DNA of 64,000 bases, taken from the NCBI RefSeq assembly GCF_003576375.1, contig NZ_QWGE01000002.1, positions 310,001 through 374,000 of the forward strand. Direction: 5' to 3'. Positions 42,588 through 50,420 of the stretch are shown here, piece after piece. Origin of the DNA: Pontibacter oryzae. Its GTDB lineage: Bacteria > Bacteroidota > Bacteroidia > Cytophagales > Hymenobacteraceae. Under the pieces are notes generated by a model, which saw only the letters and a program-made list of their open reading frames with translations, did not search any database and had not been told where the DNA came from. Position 1 is the stretch's first letter; the number at the start of each line of letters is the position of its first letter. The translations under genes were made by a program, and so were the position numbers.

Positions 42588-43886
42588 ATGGCAGAGATAC
42601 TACCACTGCGTGCCTGGCGCTATAACCGCAGGCTAAACGATAATATCGACCAACTTACCTCACCGCTGTTTGATGTGGTGTCGGAGAAGCAACGGGAGGC
42701 GCTGTACCGCAACCCCATCAACAGCATCCACTTGTCGGTGCCGCGCGGCAAAACACCATCAGAAAGCGCGGCCGCACTGTTGCAAGTCTGGAAAGATAAG
42801 GGCGTTTTGCTGCAGGACGAGCTGCCGGGGATTTATGTATACTACCAATACTTCCGGTTGCCTGGCAGCGATAAAGAGTATGTACGCAAAGGCTTTATCT
42901 GCAATATAAAAGCCTATGATTGGCATGAGCGCGTGCTGCTTCGCCATGAGAACACGATCCCGAGCGCCGTTAACGACCGCATTGAGCTGCTGGTCAAAAC
43001 AGAGCTTAACTCGAGCCCCACGCACGGTCTGTATACAGATACTACGTTTGCCCTGGAGCCATACATGGATGAAAGCATCAGGATCCCTATTTACGAAACA
43101 GAGGATTACCAGGGTGTGCGCGATGTGCTGGCGGTAATCCATGACCATGAAGTGATTCGCTTGTTCGTGGAAACTATAAAGAGCAAGCAGATATTGTTGG
43201 CCGACGGGCACCACCGCTACGAAGGTTCGCTGGAGCACCGCCGAAGTATGATGGCGCAGAACCCGAACCATACCGGTTTCGAGCCATACAACTACCACCT
43301 CATGTACCTGACCAACTCCGAGCACGATGATTTACGCATTTTGCCCACGCACCGCCTCTTGCAGCAACTGCCCATGCCAGAGGAGGATTTCCTAGGGCGC
43401 TTAGAGGAGTACTTTGTGGTAACGCCAAAGGAAGACCCATACGAACTGAACGAGGTGATTATGGGTAAGCCGTGGGCCTTTGGGCTGTACCTGAATGGCA
43501 ATGCCTTTAAACTTCGCCTGAAGCCGGAGCAGCATCAAACCATCGACTGGAATTTTCCGGAGGAAGTGAAGCAGTTGGACTTAACAGTGATGCATTACTT
43601 TATCTTTGAAAAGATACTGGGCATTTACCGCCAGGAGCAGCGCGACTACAAGGGCCTGAGTTACGAAAGAAATTTTACCGCCTGCATCCGGAAAGTAGAT
43701 AAGGGCGAGGCGCAAGTGGCATTGATTACCAACGAGGTTACCATGGAGCAGGTCAAGCGCGTCTGCAACAGCGGCGCCATTATGCCCCAGAAATCAACCT
43801 TTTTCTACCCGAAAGTTATCTGCGGATTTTTGTTTAGCTCAATCAAAGAAAATGAATTTACAACGGCCACTGCTGCTTGCCTCTAA
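42588..43886 (+). CDS. DUF1015 family protein
   Basis: The 432-residue protein shows the DUF1015 signatures: EILPLRAWRYNRRL at the start, NPINSIHLSVPRG, GIYVYYQYF, LLADGHHRYEGSLEHR with a conserved His pair, and a C-terminal MPQKSTFFYPKVICGFLF. Function is unknown; some relatives act in serine metabolism. The last 35 nt overlap the start of maf in another frame, so the two genes are probably translationally coupled. Confidence 0.93.
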   Translation: MAEILPLRAWRYNRRLNDNIDQLTSPLFDVVSEKQREALYRNPINSIHLSVPRGKTPSESAAALLQVWKDKGVLLQDELPGIYVYYQYFRLPGSDKEYVRKGFICNIKAYDWHERVLLRHENTIPSAVNDRIELLVKTELNSSPTHGLYTDTTFALEPYMDESIRIPIYETEDYQGVRDVLAVIHDHEVIRLFVETIKSKQILLADGHHRYEGSLEHRRSMMAQNPNHTGFEPYNYHLMYLTNSEHDDLRILPTHRLLQQLPMPEEDFLGRLEEYFVVTPKEDPYELNEVIMGKPWAFGLYLNGNAFKLRLKPEQHQTIDWNFPEEVKQLDLTVMHYFIFEKILGIYRQEQRDYKGLSYERNFTACIRKVDKGEAQVALITNEVTMEQVKRVCNSGAIMPQKSTFFYPKVICGFLFSSIKENEFTTATAACL

Positions 43887-44436
43887 CTCCCCGCGCCGCA
43901 AGGAATTGCTGTCTGGGTTAGGCCTGACGTATGAATTATTGCTAAAGGAAGTACACGAAGATTTTCCGGAGCACCTGAAACGCGAGCAGGTTGCCGAGTA
44001 CCTTGCTTCGCACAAAGCGGATGCTTACAAGGAAGATGTTACAAATGAAGCGCTGATAACGGCAGATACCATTGTTTGCCTCGGCGACAGGGTGATGAAC
44101 AAGCCAGCCACGTATGAGGAGGCGCGCGAAATGCTGAAAGCCCTCTCCGGCCAGACCCACGAGGTGATCACGGGTGTTTGCATCCTCACCAAAGAGAAAA
44201 AAACGGTGTTTCATGATAGTACTAAAGTATACTTTAAGCCGCTATCCGATGCAGAGATCCATCACTATATAACGCATTATAAGCCCTATGATAAAGCCGG
44301 GGCCTACGGCATACAGGAGTGGATTGGCATGGTCGGTATTGACCACATCGAGGGCTCATACTTTAATGTGGTGGGCTTGCCGGTGCAAAAACTATATCAG
44401 AAACTGGTAGAACTGGGCATTCTTGCAATAACATAG
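43852..44436 (+). CDS. maf: Maf nucleoside triphosphate pyrophosphatase
   Basis: The 194-residue protein is a Maf-type house-cleaning pyrophosphatase that hydrolyses dTTP, UTP or modified nucleotides to monophosphates. Seen are LLLASNSPRRKELLSGLGL, the catalytic Asp in ITADTIVCLGD, KPATYEEAREMLKALSGQTH, and DKAGAYGIQEWIG. The start ATG lies inside the end of the DUF1015 gene. Confidence 0.94.
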   Translation: MNLQRPLLLASNSPRRKELLSGLGLTYELLLKEVHEDFPEHLKREQVAEYLASHKADAYKEDVTNEALITADTIVCLGDRVMNKPATYEEAREMLKALSGQTHEVITGVCILTKEKKTVFHDSTKVYFKPLSDAEIHHYITHYKPYDKAGAYGIQEWIGMVGIDHIEGSYFNVVGLPVQKLYQKLVELGILAIT

Positions 44437-44476
44437 CGCGCGTTTTAAAAAGAAAGGCCAATACAGGCGAAATACC

Positions 44477-44484
44477 TACCTTTG
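44477..44484 (+). promoter_or_regulatory. Candidate -7 element TACCTTTG before the RlmI-like gene
   Basis: TACCTTTG matches the Bacteroidota -7 consensus and lies 63 nt before the start codon. No good -33 element is visible. Confidence 0.45.
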
Positions 44485-44547
44485 CAAAAAAATCATACTT
44501 GCTCATGTTTAAAAGTATAAACATGCGGCAGTTCTTAAGCAATTACG

Positions 44548-45732
44548 ATGTCACTTACCAAATTATACTTAGCGCCGGGCAAGGAGCACTCGCTGAAGCG
44601 CCAACACCCTTGGGTTTTTTCCGGGGCAATCAGAAAAGCGGACGGAGAGCCGGCCGAGGGCGATGTGGTGGAAGTATACTCCAGCAAGCGTGAGTTTTTG
44701 GGCATGGGCCATTATGCGCCTGGCTCCATTGCCGTGCGTATCTTTTCGTTTGAGCAGGCCGAGCCGGATTATACTTTCTGGAAAGGCAAGGTTCAAAAAG
44801 CCTATGACTACCGCCAGCGCCTAGGCCTGGTAGATAACCCTAACACAAACGTGTACCGCTTAGTGTATGCCGAAGGTGATGGCGTGCCCGGCCTGATCGT
44901 TGACTTTTATAAGGATACCGCCGTAGTGCAGACGCATACTGTTGGTATGTATGGCGTGCGCGAGCATGTGTCTAAAGCACTGCAAGAGATATATGGCGGC
45001 AGGCTGCGTGCCGTGTATGACAAAAGTGCTGAGTCGTTGCCGGCCAAAGGTCCGGTGCAGGCGCAAAATGGGTACCTATATGGCGAGTCTGAAGGCGGTG
45101 TGGTGGTAACCGAGAATGGCAACCAGTTTTTCATTGATTGGGAAACCGGACAGAAAACGGGCTTCTTTATTGATCAGCGTGAGAACCGCGACTTACTGGC
45201 GCGCTACGTAAAGGATAAAGCCGTTTTGAACACTTTCTGCTATACAGGCGGCTTCTCGGTGTATGCCCTGAACGCAGGTGCTACGCTCGTGCATTCCGTG
45301 GATGTGTCTAAAAGAGCGATCGAACTGACGGTGAAAAACGGCGAGCTGAGCCAGGCACCAGAAAAACACGAAGCTTTCGCTGTGGACACCTTTGAGTTTC
45401 TGAAGGGTAAGGAAGATATGTATGATGTGATCGTGCTGGACCCTCCTGCCTTTGCCAAAAGCCAGAAAGTGCGCCACAATGCGCTTATGGGCTACAAGCG
45501 CCTGAACGCCGAAGCAATGAAAAGAATTAAGCCGGGCGGTATACTGTTCACCTTCTCCTGCTCGCAGGTAGTAGACAAGTACCTTTTTAACAACACCGTA
45601 ATGGCTGCTGCGATTGAGGCGGGGCGCAACATTAAAATCATGCACCATCTCTCCCAGCCTGCCGATCACCCGATCTCTATCTTCCATCCCGAAGGTGAGT
45701 ACCTGAAAGGTTTGGTGTTATTTGTGGAGTAG
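44548..45732 (+). CDS. rlmI: RlmI-like 23S rRNA (cytosine-5) methyltransferase
   Basis: The 394-residue protein has an N-terminal PUA RNA-binding domain (LAPGKEHSLKRQHPWVFSGA) and a C-terminal class I methyltransferase. Motifs are TGQKTGFFIDQRENRD, the SAM-binding NTFCYTGGFSVYALNAGA, LDPPAFAKS with the catalytic region, and FTFSCSQ. By family it would methylate C1962 of 23S rRNA; exact site is inferred. The gene ends 10 bp before an extraordinary palindromic terminator. Confidence 0.9.
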   Translation: MSLTKLYLAPGKEHSLKRQHPWVFSGAIRKADGEPAEGDVVEVYSSKREFLGMGHYAPGSIAVRIFSFEQAEPDYTFWKGKVQKAYDYRQRLGLVDNPNTNVYRLVYAEGDGVPGLIVDFYKDTAVVQTHTVGMYGVREHVSKALQEIYGGRLRAVYDKSAESLPAKGPVQAQNGYLYGESEGGVVVTENGNQFFIDWETGQKTGFFIDQRENRDLLARYVKDKAVLNTFCYTGGFSVYALNAGATLVHSVDVSKRAIELTVKNGELSQAPEKHEAFAVDTFEFLKGKEDMYDVIVLDPPAFAKSQKVRHNALMGYKRLNAEAMKRIKPGGILFTFSCSQVVDKYLFNNTVMAAAIEAGRNIKIMHHLSQPADHPISIFHPEGEYLKGLVLFVE

Positions 45733-45742
45733 TATTTTAAAG

Positions 45743-45804
45743 ATACCAAGTATAAAAAGAAGGCCGACCTTAATTAAGGTCGGCCTTCTTTTTATACTTG
45801 GTAT
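45743..45804. terminator. Perfect 62-nt palindromic bidirectional terminator
   Basis: All 31 positions of each arm pair, with the centre in CTTAATTAAG. The GC core GGCCGACC/GGTCGGCC is flanked by A5/T5 runs, and the outer ends are CCAAGTATA and TATACTTGG, so the iterated motif of this genome forms the base of the stem. It lies between the convergent rlmI and RsmF-like genes and gives a T tract in both directions. Confidence 0.92.
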
Positions 45805-45812
45805 GAGGGGTA

Positions 45813-47213
45813 TTACGCGTTAAATTTCAGCACACCTTCAGGCAAATCAGTAGGCAGCTCCATACGGATGCGCCATTCTTTCGGGTAATAGTTGTTCATG
45901 CGGTTGCCAATCTGCTTTGCCCAGCCAAGTGGTAAGCCGTTGTACTGCAGCAAAAGCCAGTCGTTGCCGTTTGTGCCCAGGTTAATGTCCTCTTTGCGTA
46001 GATAACGGAGCGCCTGATCCAGGTTAAGATCCGCCACCTCAAAAGCATCTTTATTTAAATGCTGCGAAAGCGCCAGACCCTGCAGTGGTTTCAGTTTTTT
46101 TCCTTTCACTTCTGCCAGTTCAATTCCGGCGTACAGCACATATAGGTTTTGGTATACTTCGTCAGCAGCTTCGAAAAGGTTTTCAGGCAAAGCAGAGATT
46201 ACCTCGCCGTACTGCAGGAAAGTATACTGCTCAGGTTGCTCCAGCCAGTTCTCTACCAACGTTTTCTCTTTTTTTCCGGCCGGAGTAAGTTTATACTTCT
46301 TCTTTCTGCTTTTCCCATGTATAACCTCTTCTGCATCTCCTTGTTTGCGCATTACGGCCATGAAAAAGCCCTCACCCTGTACACGGTGCGGGTAAAACCT
46401 GTACCCTTTCACGCCCTGCAGTTCGGTTTGCTCCACGCCCCAGCTTGGGTCAAATTGAAGATTTATACTTTCAGCGCCTTCCTGTTGTGCCAGCCAGGCT
46501 ATGTTCTCCTCATTTTCTTGCTCGTTCCAGGTGCAGGTGCTGTAAATTAGCAGGCCGCCAGGTTTCAGGGCGTCCCAAACATCCATCAGAATACGCTGCT
46601 GGCGCTGGGCGCAAAGCTTTACGTTTTCCTCGGACCACTCTACCACGGCTTGCGGATCTTTACGGAACATGCCTTCGCCACTGCAGGGCGCATCTACAAC
46701 CATTACGTCAAAAAAATCGGGAAGCCTGCTAAAGTCACGCGGGTCGTTGCTGGTTACTAGTGCATTGCCGCTTCCCCATTTGGCAACGTTTTCGGCTAGT
46801 ATAGATGCTCGGCTACGAATAACCTCATTCGCCACCAAAAGACTGTCATCGGATATAAGGCTGGCCAGGTGCGTTGATTTACCGCCTGGCGCGCCGCACA
46901 AATCCAATACGTGGATTGGTTGTGTGAGGTCTACGCATTGCTTCAGGGCCTGCTCCACAAACATAGAGCTTGCCTCTTGCACATAGTAAGCACCAGCATG
47001 TATGGCTGGGTCCAGAGTGAAGAGCGGGCGCTCGGGTAGGTAATAGCCGGCTTCAGCCCACGGCACAGGCATTAATTCTGGCTTAAGCGAAGTTTTGGCC
47101 TTGTTTACACGAATACTGACTGGCGGCGCTTGTTGCAGCGCATTCAGGAAATCAGGATAAGCCGAGCCTAGCAGGCGCTGCATGCGCGCGGTAAAAGAAT
47201 CAGGGAATTGCAT
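45813..47213 (-). CDS. RsmF-like rRNA (cytosine-C5) methyltransferase
   Basis: The 466-residue protein belongs to the NOL1/NOP2/Sun RNA methyltransferases. SAM-binding LDLCGAPGGKSTHLASL, then the two catalytic cysteines in DAPCSGEGMFRKD (about Cys176) and STCTWNEQENEEN (about Cys225). The C-terminal part (TPAGKKEKTLVENWLEQPE; LPLGWAKQIGNRMNNYYPKE) matches the PUA-like tail of RsmF. By family it modifies 16S rRNA. A -7 element TACCTTTG lies only 5 bp before the ATG, so the mRNA may be nearly leaderless. Confidence 0.92.
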   Translation of the reverse strand: MQFPDSFTARMQRLLGSAYPDFLNALQQAPPVSIRVNKAKTSLKPELMPVPWAEAGYYLPERPLFTLDPAIHAGAYYVQEASSMFVEQALKQCVDLTQPIHVLDLCGAPGGKSTHLASLISDDSLLVANEVIRSRASILAENVAKWGSGNALVTSNDPRDFSRLPDFFDVMVVDAPCSGEGMFRKDPQAVVEWSEENVKLCAQRQQRILMDVWDALKPGGLLIYSTCTWNEQENEENIAWLAQQEGAESINLQFDPSWGVEQTELQGVKGYRFYPHRVQGEGFFMAVMRKQGDAEEVIHGKSRKKKYKLTPAGKKEKTLVENWLEQPEQYTFLQYGEVISALPENLFEAADEVYQNLYVLYAGIELAEVKGKKLKPLQGLALSQHLNKDAFEVADLNLDQALRYLRKEDINLGTNGNDWLLLQYNGLPLGWAKQIGNRMNNYYPKEWRIRMELPTDLPEGVLKFNA

Positions 47214-47217
47214 GCTG

Positions 47218-47225
47218 CAAAGGTA
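47218..47225 (-). promoter_or_regulatory. Candidate -7 element TACCTTTG (minus strand)
   Basis: The octamer and 8 flanking bases (together TTAGCCCTACCTTTGC) are identical to the tRNA-Thr promoter at 38898-38913. A clear -33 TTTG is absent. It sits 5 bp before the RsmF-like start codon. Confidence 0.5.
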
Positions 47226-47261
47226 GGGCTAAAAAGCAGCTTCTGAAAGTATGGTAAAATG

Positions 47262-47651
47262 CTAATGCCCTTTTAGCTGGAGCAACTCCTCTACGATAGG
47301 AACATCAGCTGGGCACCAGTCATACTGCGTCAGATCCGAGTACTGAGCCCATTGGTAGGCGGTATGCTCAACCAAATTAATTGCCCCATGATGGTACTTG
47401 CAGATATAAGGAATGAGCTCGATCGGCCCGCTGGAAGACGTGTAGCGGACTGGGGTTAACCGTTGCAATGGCTGCACATCCAAACTAAGTTCCTCTTTAA
47501 TCTCTCGGATAAGGCACTCAACTTCGGTTTCGCCGGGTTCTAGCTTCCCTCCCGGAAATTCCCAACGAGAAGGCTCCGGCATTGAATCGCTGCGCTGTGT
47601 TACCAACACACGATCATATTGCTCCATAATAGCACAAACAACTTTTATCAC
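47262..47651 (-). CDS. MutT-like NUDIX NTP pyrophosphohydrolase
   Basis: A short 129-residue NUDIX enzyme. The NUDIX box is complete: G-G-K-L-E-P-G-E-T then REIKEEL, matching Gx5Ex7REUxEExGU. WEFPGGK and the C-terminal WCPADVPIVEEL fit the MutT/CTP-pyrophosphohydrolase group that cleans oxidised or modified dNTPs. Translation starts at GTG (47651). Substrate not determinable. Confidence 0.9.
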   Translation of the reverse strand: MIKVVCAIMEQYDRVLVTQRSDSMPEPSRWEFPGGKLEPGETEVECLIREIKEELSLDVQPLQRLTPVRYTSSSGPIELIPYICKYHHGAINLVEHTAYQWAQYSDLTQYDWCPADVPIVEELLQLKGH

Positions 47652-47746
47652 AGGCTTGTTTTCTTTAGCGAGTATCTAAAGCTAATAAAATACTGCTAAT
47701 ATATGTGCCTCTTATTACAATAATTCCGCATGTTAAGCGATGCACT

Positions 47747-48730
47747 TCATAGCTGCCATTTTTTCTCTGCTCTAAAAAAACTATACCCTACAATAATGCA
47801 AATAGCCACATTAGTGAGTAGCGGGTAATCCTGCTGTGCCAGCCCAAAATATATTACTTGCACCAGGAAAATGTGGTATGAGGCCTTGCCTAGCTCTGCC
47901 AGAAGCCGCAACGGAACTTTGCCGGAGGATGATGGCAACACACGTATGGTGAGCCAGACAAGAAAAGCTGCGTAACCATACGTAAAAACTTGCTGCAATT
48001 CCCATGCTGGCCTGAACACTGCCGACAGATCAAGGTTTCCGTAGGCTAAAAACCAAAGCATGGCTATTGAGGAAACGGCTAGCATGGCCAGAATTAGAAA
48101 GTAAGGCTGTCTCAACGGTAATTTAACTATCCGCGATAACCAAAGCCCATAAACAATTGCCGTAAAGTATCTCGGGAAAGCTGCATCATGCAGATAGTTG
48201 TTCTCATCGAAAAAGCTAAACTCTGTGGCCCAAACATGATACGCAAGCTCGGCGGCAAGCAGTAGAACCGAAGTCACAATCGGTTTTCTACTGAAAGCAT
48301 AACCAATAATGGGGAGCAACACTATGGACTGCAGTAAAAGCGTGATGAAATAGTTGCCTCTGCCTGTTACAGGGAGCACGCCTACCCATGTATAGCTGTC
48401 GAAGGTGAGCACTTCTTCTTCCTGAATCCACTCCCAAGCCAGCCCGATCGGTACGCACAAAAGAAAAACGATAAAGTATGGGGTTAGAATACGGGTAGCT
48501 TTTTTGAGGAAGTATATTCTTGTGTACAGTTCATTTGCTTGTGGAGATTTGGCGTGCACACTTAAGCCCAGGTTTAAGCCCATCACAATCATAAATAGCG
48601 GAACAGCCTGCCAGATATGGTAAATGGCATAGCTGTCTAGCAAATCCTTGCGGGTAAGCGAGTGCAGAAGCAAAACCATTATGATGGCCAGGCCTTTGAT
48701 GACATCTATCTGCTGCAGGTGCTGCTTCAT
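47747..48730 (-). CDS. Acyltransferase family 3 membrane protein
   Basis: The 327-residue protein starts at ATG 48730 (MKQHLQQIDVIKGLAIIMVL); an upstream in-frame start at 48757 is less likely. About ten membrane segments follow. The N-terminal D-x2-K-G-x-A pattern with a His a few residues later (MVLLLHSLTRKDLL) is typical of acyltransferase-3/OafA-like proteins that O-acylate sugars or peptidoglycan. No polysaccharide genes are adjacent, so the acceptor is unknown. Confidence 0.82.
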   Translation of the reverse strand: MKQHLQQIDVIKGLAIIMVLLLHSLTRKDLLDSYAIYHIWQAVPLFMIVMGLNLGLSVHAKSPQANELYTRIYFLKKATRILTPYFIVFLLCVPIGLAWEWIQEEEVLTFDSYTWVGVLPVTGRGNYFITLLLQSIVLLPIIGYAFSRKPIVTSVLLLAAELAYHVWATEFSFFDENNYLHDAAFPRYFTAIVYGLWLSRIVKLPLRQPYFLILAMLAVSSIAMLWFLAYGNLDLSAVFRPAWELQQVFTYGYAAFLVWLTIRVLPSSSGKVPLRLLAELGKASYHIFLVQVIYFGLAQQDYPLLTNVAICIIVGYSFFRAEKKWQL

Positions 48731-48865
48731 GAAATGGTTAATTTGAGCGTATTGCAATGCGCTGAACCGATCGGCAAATTGCCAGTATTTATACTTCCAG
48801 TGTATTTAAAACCTTCTGGAGCGTAAACAAAGTATAAACAGGTGTTACAGATACAGACTTACAAC

Positions 48866-49372
48866 ATGCAAATTAGCCTGAATTACCGATTCCTGATTGC
48901 CCTGGCAAGTGTGCTCGCTGCGTTTTCAGCAGTGCTGAACTTTGCGTTGGTGCAACTGTTATGGGCTAAAAGCAGTTACGTGCCGCTGTGGGGGCCACAT
49001 AGTATCGCCATGCACTTCATGGCGTTCAGCATTCTATATGGGTTTATTCTTAGCTGGCTGGCTACAAAAGCTACGCGCAAGGCTTTGCAAACGCAACGCG
49101 TGTTACCCTTGCATTGGCACCTTAAAAGCCAAACAGTGATAGACCGGCTTCCCTCCAGTACCTTTAGCCGTTCGTTTATGCTAGGGTTGTATGGAGCAGC
49201 CATCTCGGGTATTATGCTTTACCTAATGGACCTTAAGGCCCTATACTTTCTTAACAGCAAAGAGTTTTTGATACTATCCAGCTTATATGCCATCTGCTTT
49301 TCCGTAGCTATTACCACGATGGCCGTTTACCGAGCACTCGGCGACCGGGTATTCCAGAAGGCTAAAGTATAA
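48866..49372 (+). CDS. Hypothetical four-helix membrane protein
   Basis: I do not recognise it. The ATG at 48866 gives 168 residues starting MQISLNYRFLIALASVL. Hydrophobic segments lie at about residues 8-30, 45-65, 105-122 and 135-155, with a basic loop between the second and third. The stop codon lies within the foot of the terminator at 49369. It is divergent from the acyltransferase gene, sharing a 135-bp upstream region. Confidence 0.7.
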   Translation: MQISLNYRFLIALASVLAAFSAVLNFALVQLLWAKSSYVPLWGPHSIAMHFMAFSILYGFILSWLATKATRKALQTQRVLPLHWHLKSQTVIDRLPSSTFSRSFMLGLYGAAISGIMLYLMDLKALYFLNSKEFLILSSLYAICFSVAITTMAVYRALGDRVFQKAKV

Positions 49373-49404
49373 AAAGCACATCCTTTAGAGGATGTGCTTT
49401 TTAT
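49369..49404. terminator. Bidirectional hairpin terminator
   Basis: ATAAAAAGCACATCCT pairs perfectly with AGGATGTGCTTTTTAT around the loop TTAG, between the convergent membrane-protein and gpsA genes. Confidence 0.9.
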
Positions 49405-49425
49405 GTAAGTTGATGTTTGTTGTCC

Positions 49426-50415
49426 TTATTTAAACTTATCCTTTAGTATCTCAAACTCCACAGCAGGGGAAATACGCTCGTAAAGTATAAGGTATACCGC
49501 ATTGGTGATAGGCATATCCACGTGCAGTGTTTTATTGAGTTCGTAAATGCTTTGAGCGGCATAATATCCTTCTGCCACCATATTCATCTCAATCTGTGCT
49601 GATTTAACAGTGTAGCCATGCCCGATCATGTTGCCAAATGTACGGTTGCGGCTGAATTGCGAATAAGCCGTAACCAGTAGATCTCCCAGGTAGGCCGAGC
49701 CATTCAGGCTGCGGTGCATCGGCATGATGGTGTCCAGGAATCGCTCAATCTCAAACATGGCATTGGATACCAGCACCGCCTGAAAGTTATCGCCAAAGTT
49801 TAGCCCACGGGCTATGCCACAGGCTAGCGCAATAATGTTTTTCATCACGGCACAGTACTCAATCCCGTCCAGGTCATCGAGCGGGTTGGCCTTTACGTAG
49901 CGGTTGCGCAGCAACTCGCAGAAGCGCTCTGCCGTGGGAAGGTCGTGCGAACCAATTGTCAGATATGATTGCTTTTCGAGCGCCACTTCTTCTGCATGGC
50001 AAGGGCCAGCAATAACCAGTTGGTGCGAGTTAGGCACTTCAAACTCCCGCTCCACATAAGACGTGATCAAGATATTCTCCTGCGGGATCATCCCCTTGAT
50101 TGCGGAAACAACCACTTTGCCTCTTAAAGCATCTGCCGGTAAATTGGCAAGTGCCAGCTGCACGAATGCGGCTGGCACTGCAAGTATAACCCAGTCTGAT
50201 GACGCAACAACGTCCTTTATATCAGTAGAGGGCTTTACAAAATTCAAGTCAAACGAAACCTGGCTAAGGTAGCGCGGATTATGTTTGTAATTGATCAGGT
50301 GCTGGACGTCGTTTTCGTTGCGCATCCACCAGTTTACCTGCGATTTGTTTTCGGAGAGGATTTTAACCAGCGCTGTGGCCCAGCTTCCACCTCCTAATAC
50401 TGCTACTTTTTCCAA
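49426..50415 (-). CDS. gpsA: Glycerol-3-phosphate dehydrogenase [NAD(P)+]
   Basis: The 329-residue enzyme makes glycerol-3-phosphate for phospholipid synthesis. The Rossmann motif is VAVLGGGSWATAL, followed by AVPAAFVQ, SAIKGM, IAGPCHAEEVAL, the catalytic Lys in YCAVMKNIIALACGI, and SRNRTFG near the C-terminal domain. Translation starts at TTG (50415), 5 bp after the adaptor gene stop, so it is the last gene of the sdaAB-tolC-hlyD-gpsA cluster. Confidence 0.95.
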   Translation of the reverse strand: MEKVAVLGGGSWATALVKILSENKSQVNWWMRNENDVQHLINYKHNPRYLSQVSFDLNFVKPSTDIKDVVASSDWVILAVPAAFVQLALANLPADALRGKVVVSAIKGMIPQENILITSYVEREFEVPNSHQLVIAGPCHAEEVALEKQSYLTIGSHDLPTAERFCELLRNRYVKANPLDDLDGIEYCAVMKNIIALACGIARGLNFGDNFQAVLVSNAMFEIERFLDTIMPMHRSLNGSAYLGDLLVTAYSQFSRNRTFGNMIGHGYTVKSAQIEMNMVAEGYYAAQSIYELNKTLHVDMPITNAVYLILYERISPAVEFEILKDKFK

Positions 50416-50420
50416 TACGC

